Positions 49,351 to 58,204 of a stretch of DNA of 64,000 nucleotides are shown one piece after another; the first letter of the stretch is position 1; each line of letters opens with the position of its first letter. Where the stretch lies: the NCBI GenBank assembly GCA_050486285.1, contig JBJHCZ010000001.1, positions 394,615-458,614 on the forward strand. Direction: 5' to 3'. Source of the DNA: JAITWN01 sp050486285 (GTDB lineage: Bacteria; Pseudomonadota; Gammaproteobacteria; SZUA-140). The notes below the pieces were generated by a model. The model was not told the origin of the DNA. It was given only the letters and a program-made list of their open reading frames with translations, and ran no database searches. The translations under genes and the position numbers were made by a program.

Positions 49351-51651
49351 ATGAGCGCCGATATCCGTGCCGAACGCCGGAAGCGAGTCCCCGGGGAAAC
49401 CGGGCCGACGACGCGACGCTGGCTGCTCGGCGGTCGCATCCAGGGCGTCGGTTTCCGTCCGTTCGTCCATGCGCTCGCCCGCCGCTACGGACTCGACGGC
49501 CATGTGCGCAATCGCGGCGGCGGCGTCGAGATCCTCGTCCGCGGGACACCCGACGGCCTCGCCGATTTCGGCGCCGCGCTGCTGCGCGAGGCCCCGCCGC
49601 CGGCACGCCCGCGCCTGATCTCGAGCCGCGAGACGAACGAGTCCGTCCGCTCCGGTTTCACCATCGATGACAGCGAGGTCGCCGCGGACGACCATGGCGT
49701 GGTGACGCCGGACCAGTCCCTGTGCGAAGACTGTTACATCGAGATGCGCGACCCCCGCAGTCGGCGCTACCGCTATCCGTTTACGACCTGCGCCCGTTGC
49801 GGTCCGCGCTATACGATCATCGAGGCGCCGCCGTTCGACCGGCGCCGTACCGCGATGGTCGCGTTCCCGCCCTGCCCGGCCTGCCGGGTCGAACAGGACG
49901 ATCCCGGCGATCGCCGCTTTCATGCCCAGACCCTCGCCTGTCCGGACTGCGGCCCGCGCGTACGCTTCAGCGGCCGCGACGGCGCCGACGACATCGACGG
50001 CGGACCGGCGATCGATGCTGCCATCGCGCTGTTGCGTGCGGGCGGCATCGTCGCGGTCAAGGGCATCGGCGGCTATCACCTGCTGTGCGATCCTGGCCGT
50101 GCCGATGCCATTGCGCGCCTGCGCCGTCTGAAGCCGCGGCCGGACAAGCCGCTGGCGCTGATGTTTGCCGATCACGGCGGACTCGACCGAATTCGCGCCG
50201 TCGTCGATCTCGATGCGGTGGCGGTCGCGGCCTTGCGCGATCCGGCGCGTCCGATCGTCATCGCGCCGTTGCAACCGGCATGGCCCCCTGCCGAGGTGGT
50301 GGCGCCGGGCCTCGCCGATATCGGCGTCATGCTCGCCTACAGCCCCCTGCATCAGCTGTTGCTCGACGGCTTCGAGGGGCCACTGGTTGCCACCTCGGCG
50401 AATCCGCGCGGTGAACCCGTGCTGAGCGACAACGACGAGGCCGCGTCGCGCCTCGCCGCGATTGCCGACGGCTTCCTGCATCATGACCGCCCGATCCTGC
50501 GCCAGGCCGACGATCCGGTCCGCCGGGTCATCGCGGGACATCCGCGCCGGCTCCGCCTCGGCCGCGGCGACGCGCCGCTCGAGGTCGCGCTGCCGTTTAC
50601 GTTAAAGGAACCGCTGCTCGCGGTCGGCGGACACCTGAAGAACACCGTCGCGCTCGCCTTCGACGATCGCGCGCTGATCTCGCCGCATCTCGGCACGCCG
50701 GACTCGCCGCGCGGCGAGGCGCTGTTCCTGCGCACGATCGCGGACCTGCAGACACTGCATGGCGTGAGCGCGCGCCGCGTGATCTGCGACGCCCATCCCG
50801 GCTATCCGAGCCGTCAGCGGGCGCTGGCCTTCGACCTGCCGGTCACCGAGGTCTTTCATCATCGCGCGCATGCCGCGATCGTCGCCGGCGAACAGGCGGA
50901 TCGCGATCGCTGGCTGGTATTCTGCTGGGACGGGTTCGGTTACGGTGAAGACGGCACATTGTGGGGCGGCGAGGCCCTGCTCGGCGCGCCCGGCGCCTGG
51001 CGGCGTGTCGCCAGCCTGCGGCCGTTCCGGATCCCCGGCGCGCGCACTGCCGGCCGCGAGCCCTGGCGCAGCGCGCTGTCGCTATGCCTGGAGACCGGTC
51101 GCGACTGGCCCGCGCGACCGGCCGCCCACTCGGCGCTCTTTGCCGAGGCCTGGCGCGGCGACTTCAACACGGTGACGACGAGTTCGGCCGGTCGGCTGTT
51201 CGATGCCGCCGCCGCATTGTGCGGGCTGACGCTCGACGCCAGCTACGAAGGCCAGGGACCGATGCGTCTCGAGGCCCTGGCCGCTTCGATCTCACCCCCC
51301 TTCTGTCCCGAGCTGCCCTTGCAACGCGGCCCGGACGGCATCTGGCGCAGCGACTGGGCGCCGCTGGTCGATGCCCTGCTCGATGACGCGCTCAGTCCGG
51401 CGCTGCGCGCCGCGCTGTTTCATGACGCGCTCGCGCTGGCGCTGCGGGACCAGGCCAGGGGGGTGCGCGAACATCACGGCGATTTCGCCGTCGGCCTCAG
51501 CGGCGGCGTGTTCCAGAACCGGCGCCTCACCGAAACGGTGCTGCGCCTGCTCGCCGACGACGGCTTCGATGCCCGGCTGCCGGCGATCGTCCCGTACAAT
51601 GACGCCGGGTTGTCATTCGGCCAGATCATCGAGGGCGCGCACAGCCCATGA
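49351..51651 (+). CDS. hypF: Carbamoyltransferase HypF
   Basis: Makes the cyanide ligands of the hydrogenase iron from carbamoyl phosphate, delivering them to HypE. 766 residues. Order: acylphosphatase domain (about 28-115, RIQGVGFRPFVHA), zinc-finger pairs (about 125-205, LCEDCY, CARCG, CPAC, CPDCG), YrdC domain (about 215-400) and a Kae1-like carbamoyltransferase domain with FHHRAHAA and GLSGGVFQNRRL. Its stop overlaps hypE by four bases. It is separated from hypCAD by usp, pcm, cytochrome, phhB and dodecin genes. Confidence 0.95.
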   Translation: MSADIRAERRKRVPGETGPTTRRWLLGGRIQGVGFRPFVHALARRYGLDGHVRNRGGGVEILVRGTPDGLADFGAALLREAPPPARPRLISSRETNESVRSGFTIDDSEVAADDHGVVTPDQSLCEDCYIEMRDPRSRRYRYPFTTCARCGPRYTIIEAPPFDRRRTAMVAFPPCPACRVEQDDPGDRRFHAQTLACPDCGPRVRFSGRDGADDIDGGPAIDAAIALLRAGGIVAVKGIGGYHLLCDPGRADAIARLRRLKPRPDKPLALMFADHGGLDRIRAVVDLDAVAVAALRDPARPIVIAPLQPAWPPAEVVAPGLADIGVMLAYSPLHQLLLDGFEGPLVATSANPRGEPVLSDNDEAASRLAAIADGFLHHDRPILRQADDPVRRVIAGHPRRLRLGRGDAPLEVALPFTLKEPLLAVGGHLKNTVALAFDDRALISPHLGTPDSPRGEALFLRTIADLQTLHGVSARRVICDAHPGYPSRQRALAFDLPVTEVFHHRAHAAIVAGEQADRDRWLVFCWDGFGYGEDGTLWGGEALLGAPGAWRRVASLRPFRIPGARTAGREPWRSALSLCLETGRDWPARPAAHSALFAEAWRGDFNTVTTSSAGRLFDAAAALCGLTLDASYEGQGPMRLEALAASISPPFCPELPLQRGPDGIWRSDWAPLVDALLDDALSPALRAALFHDALALALRDQARGVREHHGDFAVGLSGGVFQNRRLTETVLRLLADDGFDARLPAIVPYNDAGLSFGQIIEGAHSP

Positions 51652-52661
51652 GCGGCGCGGAGTCGACCCCTGTCACGCTCGCCGACGGCAACGGCGGCCG
51701 GCGCATGCGCGCGCTGGTCGAATCGGTGTTCCGCGCACGCCTCGGCGATCCCGCGCTCGACACCGCCGTCGATGCCGCGCTGGTCGATCTCGATGGCAAT
51801 GCCCTGGTCGTCACCACCGATGGTTTCACCGTCCAGCCGCTGGAATTTCCGGGCGGCGATATCGGCGGACTCGCGGTCCATGGCACCGTCAACGACCTCG
51901 CGGTCGCCGGCGCGACGCCGCGTTACCTGACGCTCGGCGTCATCATCGAGGAAGGTTTCGAGCGCGCGCGGCTGGAACGGATCGCCGGCAGCATCGCCGT
52001 GGCGGCGCGCGCCTGCGGGGTCGCGATCGTCGCCGGCGACACCAAGGTCGTGCCGCGCGGTCACGGCGGCGGGCTGTATCTGACGACGACCGGCATCGGC
52101 ACCGCCGGCCCGCAACCACGGCCCAACCCGGCGCGCATCCGCGACGGCGACCGCGTGCTGGTCAGCGGACCGGTCGGCGATCACGGCGCCGCGGTCATGC
52201 TCGCCCGCGAGCAGTTCGGACTGCGCGGCGAACTGCGATCGGACGTCGCCAGCGTGCTGCCGCTGACGCTGGCGCTGCGCGGACTCGACGGCCTGCGTTT
52301 CCTGCGCGACCCGACGCGCGGCGGGCTCGCGACCGTCATGCATGAAATCCATGCCACGACCGGCCTCGGCGTCGTCCTCGATGAAGCGGCGATCCCGCTG
52401 CGCGCGCAGGTGCGCAGCGTCTGTGAGATCCTGGGATTCGATCCGCTGTTTCTCGCCTGCGAGGGTCGCGTCGTTGCGGTGCTGGCGGCATCGGACGCCG
52501 CGGCGGCGCTGGCGCGCTGGCGCCGTGTCGAGGGCGGCACGCAGGCCGCCGAGATCGGCGCCATCGTCGCCGGCGCCGGAGGGCTGGTGCTGCGTACCCG
52601 TCATGGTGGGGAACGCCGCGTGCCGGAACTCGACGACGACCCGCTGCCGAGAATCTGCTGA
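51648..52661 (+). CDS. hypE: Hydrogenase maturation factor HypE
   Basis: ATP-dependent dehydratase that turns the carbamoyl group on its C-terminal cysteine into a thiocyanate; 337 residues. VHGTVNDLAVAGATPRYLTL, GDTKVVPRG and RDPTRGGLATVMHEI are the ATP-binding AIRS-type motifs. The protein ends PRIC, with the required terminal cysteine intact. ATG at 51648 overlaps hypF. Confidence 0.96.
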   Translation: MSGAESTPVTLADGNGGRRMRALVESVFRARLGDPALDTAVDAALVDLDGNALVVTTDGFTVQPLEFPGGDIGGLAVHGTVNDLAVAGATPRYLTLGVIIEEGFERARLERIAGSIAVAARACGVAIVAGDTKVVPRGHGGGLYLTTTGIGTAGPQPRPNPARIRDGDRVLVSGPVGDHGAAVMLAREQFGLRGELRSDVASVLPLTLALRGLDGLRFLRDPTRGGLATVMHEIHATTGLGVVLDEAAIPLRAQVRSVCEILGFDPLFLACEGRVVAVLAASDAAAALARWRRVEGGTQAAEIGAIVAGAGGLVLRTRHGGERRVPELDDDPLPRIC

Positions 52662-52664
52662 ACC

Positions 52665-52761
52665 CGGGCGCCCACCGCGCGAACGCGTCATCATCCCTGA
52701 CGAGACAGTGGCCTTCCGTGGCGCGTCCGGCGGCGTGGCCGGCGTTCGCGCGATGGGCCCG
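52665..52761. repeat. Long inverted repeat after hypE
   Basis: The arm 52665-52686 pairs with 52742-52761 with one mismatch and a 2-base gap; the left arm ends accgcgcgaacgc. It begins four bases after the hypE stop. Its arm sequence is not shared with other elements here. The remaining gap to 52864 shows no gene. It could end transcription of hypE and of the opposing kinase operon. Confidence 0.7.
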
Positions 52762-52864
52762 CAAATCCTGCCATGACGGCAGCACTCCGGCCATCGGACA
52801 TCCTGTGAAACGGGGCGGTAAGAAAGCCTGACGCCGCGACTGGTCCGCCTGGTCTTCGTATCGT

Positions 52865-54226
52865 TCAGCCGGTCGCGCGGGCGATGCCGTCATTGATGGC
52901 GCGCGCGACCGGGATCTCTATCCGAAAAGTCGAACCCTCGCCGGGCCGGCTGTCGACCGCGATACGGCCGCGATGCTTCTCGACGATGCGCCAGGACAAC
53001 GGCAGGCCGAGCCCGGTACCCTTGCCGACCGGCTTGGTGGTGAAGAACGGCTCGAAGATGCGCTTGATCTGTAACGGCGTCATGCCCTTGCCGGTGTCGC
53101 GGATCTCGACGAAGACCCTCGGCTCGCCGGTCCCGGCGGCGGCCATGGGTCCGGTACGTATCGTGATCGTGCCCCTTCCGCGGATCGCATCGGCGGCATT
53201 GACGAGGACGTTCATGAACACCTGGTTCAGTTGCGGCATCATGCATTCGACCGGCGGCAGCGTGCCGTAGTCGCGGACGATGTCGGCCTTCTTGCCGAGC
53301 GCGCTGCTGACGATGTTCAGCGTACTGTCGAGCCCGGCATGGATATCCGACCATGCCCATTTGTCCTCGTTGACATGAGAGAACTCGCGCAGATCCCTGA
53401 CGATGTTGCGCACGCGGCGCACGCCCTCCTCCGACTCCGCGATCAGCGCGCGCGCATCCTTGCACAGGAAGGCCGGATCGATGCGTCGCGGGCCCGTGCC
53501 GGATCCGTCGATCAACCCGATCAGGTCCTCGACATAATCGCGCAACGCGACGAGATTGGATGCGATATAGGTGATCGGGTTATTGATCTCATGGGCGACG
53601 CCGGCCGACAGCCGGCCGATCGTCGCCATCTTGTCCGTCTGCATCAGCTGCAGCGCCGTTTCTTCCTGCCGTCTCATCATCGTTCTCAGCTCGCGGACAT
53701 ATCGCGCCGAACGCGCATGCAGGCGCGCGTTCTCCACCGCGATCGCGACGAAGCGGATGATATTGAAACCCTCGCGCAGGTCGTCGGCCGTGAACGGCGG
53801 GCGATCGGGACCGCGATTCAGGCTGATGACCCCGACCGGTCGACCCTCCACCAGCAACGGCCAGCACATTGCCGAATTCGGCGCCTCGCCCTCGCGCGGG
53901 ATCAGACAGGCGTGGAAACGCGGGTCGCTCGACAGGTCGCCGTTCAGTAGCAGCGGTTCGGCCTGTTCCGCGACGTAGCCGAGGATACCGCTGCCGAGCG
54001 GCACCTGCGAGCCGATGACATGATCAGGGATGTCGATGCCGGCAATGATCGTCAGCGCCGGCCGGCTGTCGTCGATCTCGGAAAGGCTGCCGCTGTCGGC
54101 ATCGAACCGGCGGACGATATGCCGCAGCAGACGGGTGCGGGCGCGGCGGGAATGGCCCTCCTGCGCCGCTCGCTGTCCCAGCAGGTAGAGATCATGGACC
54201 CAGGCGAGAAGATCGGGTTGCTTCAT
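52865..54226 (-). CDS. GAF-domain histidine kinase
   Basis: Soluble sensor kinase of 453 residues. A GAF domain (about 15-170) is followed by a dimerisation domain with H in GVAHEINNP (about 225) and an ATPase domain with NVLVNAADA, DTGKGM and GTGLGLPLS. No membrane segment. The gene is 19 bases downstream of an HD-GYP response-regulator gene, which is the natural partner. Nineteen-base spacing and same strand suggest one transcript. Confidence 0.92.
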   Translation of the reverse strand: MKQPDLLAWVHDLYLLGQRAAQEGHSRRARTRLLRHIVRRFDADSGSLSEIDDSRPALTIIAGIDIPDHVIGSQVPLGSGILGYVAEQAEPLLLNGDLSSDPRFHACLIPREGEAPNSAMCWPLLVEGRPVGVISLNRGPDRPPFTADDLREGFNIIRFVAIAVENARLHARSARYVRELRTMMRRQEETALQLMQTDKMATIGRLSAGVAHEINNPITYIASNLVALRDYVEDLIGLIDGSGTGPRRIDPAFLCKDARALIAESEEGVRRVRNIVRDLREFSHVNEDKWAWSDIHAGLDSTLNIVSSALGKKADIVRDYGTLPPVECMMPQLNQVFMNVLVNAADAIRGRGTITIRTGPMAAAGTGEPRVFVEIRDTGKGMTPLQIKRIFEPFFTTKPVGKGTGLGLPLSWRIVEKHRGRIAVDSRPGEGSTFRIEIPVARAINDGIARATG

Positions 54227-54245
54227 CGGTTCGGGGCCCGGCGAC

Positions 54246-55580
54246 TCAGCCCGACAGCACGCTGAGACGGATCCGGGCGCCGGTGCTGTGCGCGAGCGCC
54301 CGGAGCTTCATGATCAGCATCTGGTCGAGGACGTGGCCCTTGGGCAGGATCACGGCGCCGGTTCGGGTCAGCAGATCGCGGGCGAGTCGCATACCGGGCC
54401 GCAGCTGGTCGGGCGTGACCACCGTTTCACCGTCGCCGTCGTCCGGGCCCTGACCCGCCAGTATCGCGAGGAAGCGATCGACGACAAGCGGATCGTAGCG
54501 AGTGCCGCGATGCTCGACCAGCCAGGCGCGCGCGGCCGCTTCGTCGAGACGGTCCAGCAGCAACCTGCCCGACTTCAGCATGTCGTAGTCGTTGGCAACG
54601 GCGAGGATGCGCGCGGCCAACGGGATCTCGTCACCGCTGAGTCCATCCGGATAACCGCTACCGTCGTAATGTTCGTGATGGGCGCGGATGATGCGGGCGG
54701 CATCCTTCATCGCGTCCAGCGACATCAGCATGGCCTCGCCGATGACCGGATGCCCGACGACCTCCCGGCGCTCGTCATGGGTCAGTGCCTCGAACGGCCG
54801 GCCGATCAGGCCATCCGGCAATGAGACCTTGCCGATATCGTGCAGCAGGGCCGCGAACAGAATGGTCTGACAGTCGTCCTCACCGAGGCCCATGTCGACC
54901 GCGACACGCCGGGACAGGTCGGCGACGCGCCGGGAATGGCCGGCCACCGCCCCCTCGCGCGTCTCGATGATCGACGAAAATATCCCGATGCTGTCGACGA
55001 TGTGCTTCTTGAGATCCTGGTTGGCCTTTTCGAGCAGGGTCTTCATGCGCCGGATCTCGCCGACCCTCTCCTCGACCTTGTGCTCGAGAGTCGCGTTCAG
55101 CGCCTTGAGCTCGGCGTTCTGTCGATGCACCGTCTCGAGCAGCTCGAGACGCTCATGGTCGATGCGCCTGTACTCGAGCGCGCGCTGGACGCAACTGCGG
55201 ATATCGTTGATGCCCCAGGGCTTGCTCAGATAATAGTAGATATGACCCTTGTTGATCGCGCTGACGGTCAGATCGAGGTCGTTGTAGCCGGTCATCAGGA
55301 TGCGGATCACCCGCGGCCAGCGGGCGGCGACCTGTCCGAGGAATTCGGCGCCGTTCATCCCCGGCATGCGCAAATCGGAGATCACCAGATCGACGGATTC
55401 CGATTCGAGCAGCTCGAGTCCGCGCTGGCCGCTGGTGGCGGTCAGCACGCGGTAGTTCAGCGGGTGAAAGGTCCGCACCAGCGACGACAGGATGTTTTCC
55501 TCGTCGTCGACACACAGCAGGGTCGTGACGTCCTGATGCTCGCCGGTCTGTGGATTCGCGGTAGTGGCCATCGGAAACAT
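54246..55580 (-). CDS. HD-GYP response regulator (cyclic-di-GMP phosphodiesterase)
   Basis: 444 residues. Receiver domain about 18-135 with the aspartate in LVISDLRMPG; a coiled coil (about 160-200); HD-GYP domain about 200-370 with HDIGK and HHEHYDGSGYPDGL, the full catalytic signature. A C-terminal segment (about 375-444) has a small beta domain. Likely degrades cyclic-di-GMP when phosphorylated by the kinase at 52865. Confidence 0.93.
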   Translation of the reverse strand: MFPMATTANPQTGEHQDVTTLLCVDDEENILSSLVRTFHPLNYRVLTATSGQRGLELLESESVDLVISDLRMPGMNGAEFLGQVAARWPRVIRILMTGYNDLDLTVSAINKGHIYYYLSKPWGINDIRSCVQRALEYRRIDHERLELLETVHRQNAELKALNATLEHKVEERVGEIRRMKTLLEKANQDLKKHIVDSIGIFSSIIETREGAVAGHSRRVADLSRRVAVDMGLGEDDCQTILFAALLHDIGKVSLPDGLIGRPFEALTHDERREVVGHPVIGEAMLMSLDAMKDAARIIRAHHEHYDGSGYPDGLSGDEIPLAARILAVANDYDMLKSGRLLLDRLDEAAARAWLVEHRGTRYDPLVVDRFLAILAGQGPDDGDGETVVTPDQLRPGMRLARDLLTRTGAVILPKGHVLDQMLIMKLRALAHSTGARIRLSVLSG

Positions 55581-55660
55581 ATCGGCGAGTCGCCGCCAGG
55601 CCTTTATCGCGGATACGGCGAAAATGATTGCAGAAATCGCCCTGATTTACAGAGAGTTGC

Positions 55661-56278
55661 TCAGATCCACCGGCCGCTGGCGCGGCGCATCAGGCTGCCC
55701 CAGACCTGCGAGGGGTCCTCGGCGAAGACCACGGCGGGGTTGGCGGCCAGGAGGTGCCAGCCGCCGTTGCGGATCTCGGCATCGAGCTGGCCCGGTCCCC
55801 AGCCGGTGTAGCCGGCATAGACGCGGGCCTCCGCGCCCTCTTCGAGTCGCGCGAGCTGATCGAACGCGTCTTCGGTGCCGAAGACGAACCAGATCCTCTC
55901 CAGCACATAGCTGCGGGAGTCGTCGCTGTCGCGCCCCTCCCTGTCGCGGATGAGCAGCGAGAACACCGAGGGCTGCACCGGTCCGCCGAACAGCAACTGG
56001 CCCTGGATTTCGCCCTCGATGACGTCGCTCAGCGGGATGCGGGTCGGACGATTGATGATCAGGCCGACGGTGCCGTCGGCGCCGTGATTGAGCAGGAGGA
56101 TCACCGACTCGCGAAAACGCGGATCGCCGATCGTCTCGCTCGCGATCAGGAACTTGCCGGCGGCGGGCTGCTCCTGGAAGACTCGCGGGGCGGCGTCCGG
56201 GATCGAGGCAAGAGCGGGCGGCACGGCGGGGACGATGACCGACAGGATCAGCAAGGCGGTTGTCAGGACGATGCGCAT
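55661..56278 (-). CDS. YqgE/AlgH family protein with a signal peptide
   Basis: 205 residues. FLIASETIGDPRFRESVILL, GTVGLIINRPT, LLFGGPVQP and WGPGQLDAEIRNGGWHLL match the YqgE/AlgH family, whose usual members are cytosolic and start directly at the first of these. Here an N-terminal hydrophobic signal (about 1-25, MRIVLTTALLILSVI and PALA) precedes it, so this member appears to be exported. The ATG at 56278 starts the signal; a longer frame to 56488 lies in the HDOD gene. Function unknown. Confidence 0.85.
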   Translation of the reverse strand: MRIVLTTALLILSVIVPAVPPALASIPDAAPRVFQEQPAAGKFLIASETIGDPRFRESVILLLNHGADGTVGLIINRPTRIPLSDVIEGEIQGQLLFGGPVQPSVFSLLIRDREGRDSDDSRSYVLERIWFVFGTEDAFDQLARLEEGAEARVYAGYTGWGPGQLDAEIRNGGWHLLAANPAVVFAEDPSQVWGSLMRRASGRWI

Positions 56279-56363
56279 GAGGTGATGCGGCGTCACTCGC
56301 TCAGTCTTTTCCGGAGTATAGATCAGATCCCGGTCGATGAGGTGGATCGCTCGCCTGGGTTGA

Positions 56364-57263
56364 CTAGTCGGCCGGCAACAGCGGGGCCATGGCCTGGAAC
56401 TGGATGCGCGCCTCCTCCCGGAATTCGCGCAGGGTGCGTTCGTCGAGCGCCAGCAAGTCGCGGACCGGCGCGGCGACAGCATCCTCAAGCCGGATCACGA
56501 CGGCCTGCCAGTCGATCTCGTCCGGAGTCGCCCATTCATCGGCCAGTTGGTCGGCAAGGTGGATGATCGCGGCGTTCAGGGTCGCGCGCCGCGCGGTCGT
56601 CGGCGCATGGTGGCAGCGGACCGCCTCCTCGAGATCCGCCGACAGCTTCCATGACCCCAGCAGTTCGCCGCCCGTGTCGGCATGGTCGCAGCCGATGATG
56701 GCCTTTTCGAGGAGATGCAGCGGGACATGGCTGTCTTTGGCGCGCATGCGGGTCTGGCGGCCGATCTCCGGGAGTTTTTCCAGGATCACGAACTGGCCGA
56801 TGTCGTGCAGCAGACCGGCCGCGAACAGGGTCTCGGTGCCGGAGAGTCCGCAGCGCAGCCCGAGCAGCCGCGCGATCAGGCCGCAGTGCAGGCCGTGCGC
56901 CCAGAAGGCCTGGCGATCGGGCAAGGATCCGCCGAACTGCGCGAAATGCGCGGGCGTCGACAGCGCAAGGACGAGATCGCCGAGACCACGGTGACCGATG
57001 ACGCTGATCGCGCGGGACAGCGTGATGACGCGCGAGTGAGAGCCGTAGAAGGGACTGTTGGCAACCGCGACTAGGCGGGCCGAGAGCGCAGCATCCCGAT
57101 CGATCGCCGCGGCGATCGCATTGACCGGACTGCCCGGGTCGCCGGCCAGACGATAGACGGCGGTCACGATCGGGGGGGCGGTGAACTGGCGGAGCGCGCC
57201 GCGGACCAGATCGTCCGCCCGCACCGCCAGGTCCCGGGACGGGTTCAGTTCGGACGGAATCAT
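56364..57263 (-). CDS. HDOD domain protein
   Basis: 299 residues covering one HDOD domain (about 25-230) with FAAGLLHDIGQF and the VITLSRAISVIGHRGLGDL region; such proteins lack proven catalysis and act in signalling. It lies upstream of the YqgE-like gene on the same strand, in a row with HD-GYP and histidine-kinase genes. The first ATG is at 57263. Confidence 0.9.
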   Translation of the reverse strand: MIPSELNPSRDLAVRADDLVRGALRQFTAPPIVTAVYRLAGDPGSPVNAIAAAIDRDAALSARLVAVANSPFYGSHSRVITLSRAISVIGHRGLGDLVLALSTPAHFAQFGGSLPDRQAFWAHGLHCGLIARLLGLRCGLSGTETLFAAGLLHDIGQFVILEKLPEIGRQTRMRAKDSHVPLHLLEKAIIGCDHADTGGELLGSWKLSADLEEAVRCHHAPTTARRATLNAAIIHLADQLADEWATPDEIDWQAVVIRLEDAVAAPVRDLLALDERTLREFREEARIQFQAMAPLLPAD

Positions 57264-57330
57264 CGGTCTTCCCGGCCAGGCATACGCGGCACCCCGTCTT
57301 ATTCATCGTCCGCCGCGGGCGCGAACTTTA

Positions 57331-57434
57331 GCAGGCGGGTGAAGTGGCCCGGCGGGTTTGCGCAGCGAAGTCAAGCGCAGCCGCCAGGCGAGCCATGCGC
57401 GGAGAAAACCCGCCGGGCCATTTCACCCGCCTGC
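57331..57434. repeat. Type B palindromic element
   Basis: Arms of 29 bases (57331-57359 and 57406-57434), one mismatch, starting gcaggcgggtgaa. The interior contains gcgcagcgaagtcaagcgc, then ggcgagccatgcgcggag. The same interior and the ggcgggttt inner arm ends recur at 63881-64000. It lies eight bases after the stop of the exporter permease gene (57443) and 67 bases before the HDOD start. Confidence 0.88.
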
Positions 57435-57442
57435 CGGCGGGA

Positions 57443-58204
57443 TCAGTCGCGCAGGCGGTAGCCGCGGCGAATCAGGTGCAGGGCGATCGCGGACAGCGCC
57501 AGCAGGAACACCAGCACGATCGCGAGGCTGAACCAGGGATTGGTGTCCGACTGGCCGAAGACCCCGTAGCGGAAGCCGTCGACCATGTAGAAGAACGGAT
57601 TGAAACGCGTCAGGGCCTGCCAGAAGCCGGGCAAGGACTGGATCGAGTAGAACACCCCGCTCAGGAACGACAGCGGCATGATGATGAAGTTCTGGAAACC
57701 GGCGAGCTGGTCGAATTTTTCGGCGTGGATGCCGGCAAGGATGCCCATGACCCCGAGCACCGCGCTGCCGAGCAGCGCAAAGGCAAAGAGAAAGGCGATG
57801 CTGTGCAGCGGCAGGTCGATGAACGGTATCGTGCACAGCCAGACGCCGAGGCCGACGATCAGTCCGCGCGCGACCGCGGCGAGGACGAAGGCCAGAAAGA
57901 ACTCGAGGTGCGACAGCGGCGCGAGCAGGATGAACACGATATTGCCGGTGACCTTGGACTGGATCAGGCTCGACGAGCTGTTCGCGAACGCATTCTGGAT
58001 CACCGCCATCATGATCAGTCCGGGTACCAGAAAGGCCGCATAGCCGACCTCCTCGAACACGGTGACATGGCGATCGAGGGCGTGCGAGAACACCAGCAGA
58101 TAGAGCAGCGTGGTGATGACCGGCGCGACGATGGTCTGGAACAGGACCTTGTAGAAGCGCAGGACTTCCTTGTAAAACAGCGTACAGAAACCCCGCGCCC
58201 TCAT
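57443..58204 (-). CDS. yadH: ABC-2 type exporter permease (YadH-like)
   Basis: Inner-membrane permease of 253 residues with about six membrane helices. The ABC-2 family block GFQNFIIMPLSFLSGVFYSI is present, and the overall length and partner match E. coli YadH. The ATG at 58204 overlaps the ATPase stop (ATGA). Substrate unknown. Confidence 0.92.
   Translation of the reverse strand: MRARGFCTLFYKEVLRFYKVLFQTIVAPVITTLLYLLVFSHALDRHVTVFEEVGYAAFLVPGLIMMAVIQNAFANSSSSLIQSKVTGNIVFILLAPLSHLEFFLAFVLAAVARGLIVGLGVWLCTIPFIDLPLHSIAFLFAFALLGSAVLGVMGILAGIHAEKFDQLAGFQNFIIMPLSFLSGVFYSIQSLPGFWQALTRFNPFFYMVDGFRYGVFGQSDTNPWFSLAIVLVFLLALSAIALHLIRRGYRLRD

Noticed and set aside
52762..52864. Riboswitch or small RNA in the gap after hypE
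   Set aside because: No recognisable conserved structure; the gap is between convergent genes, where a riboswitch would control nothing.
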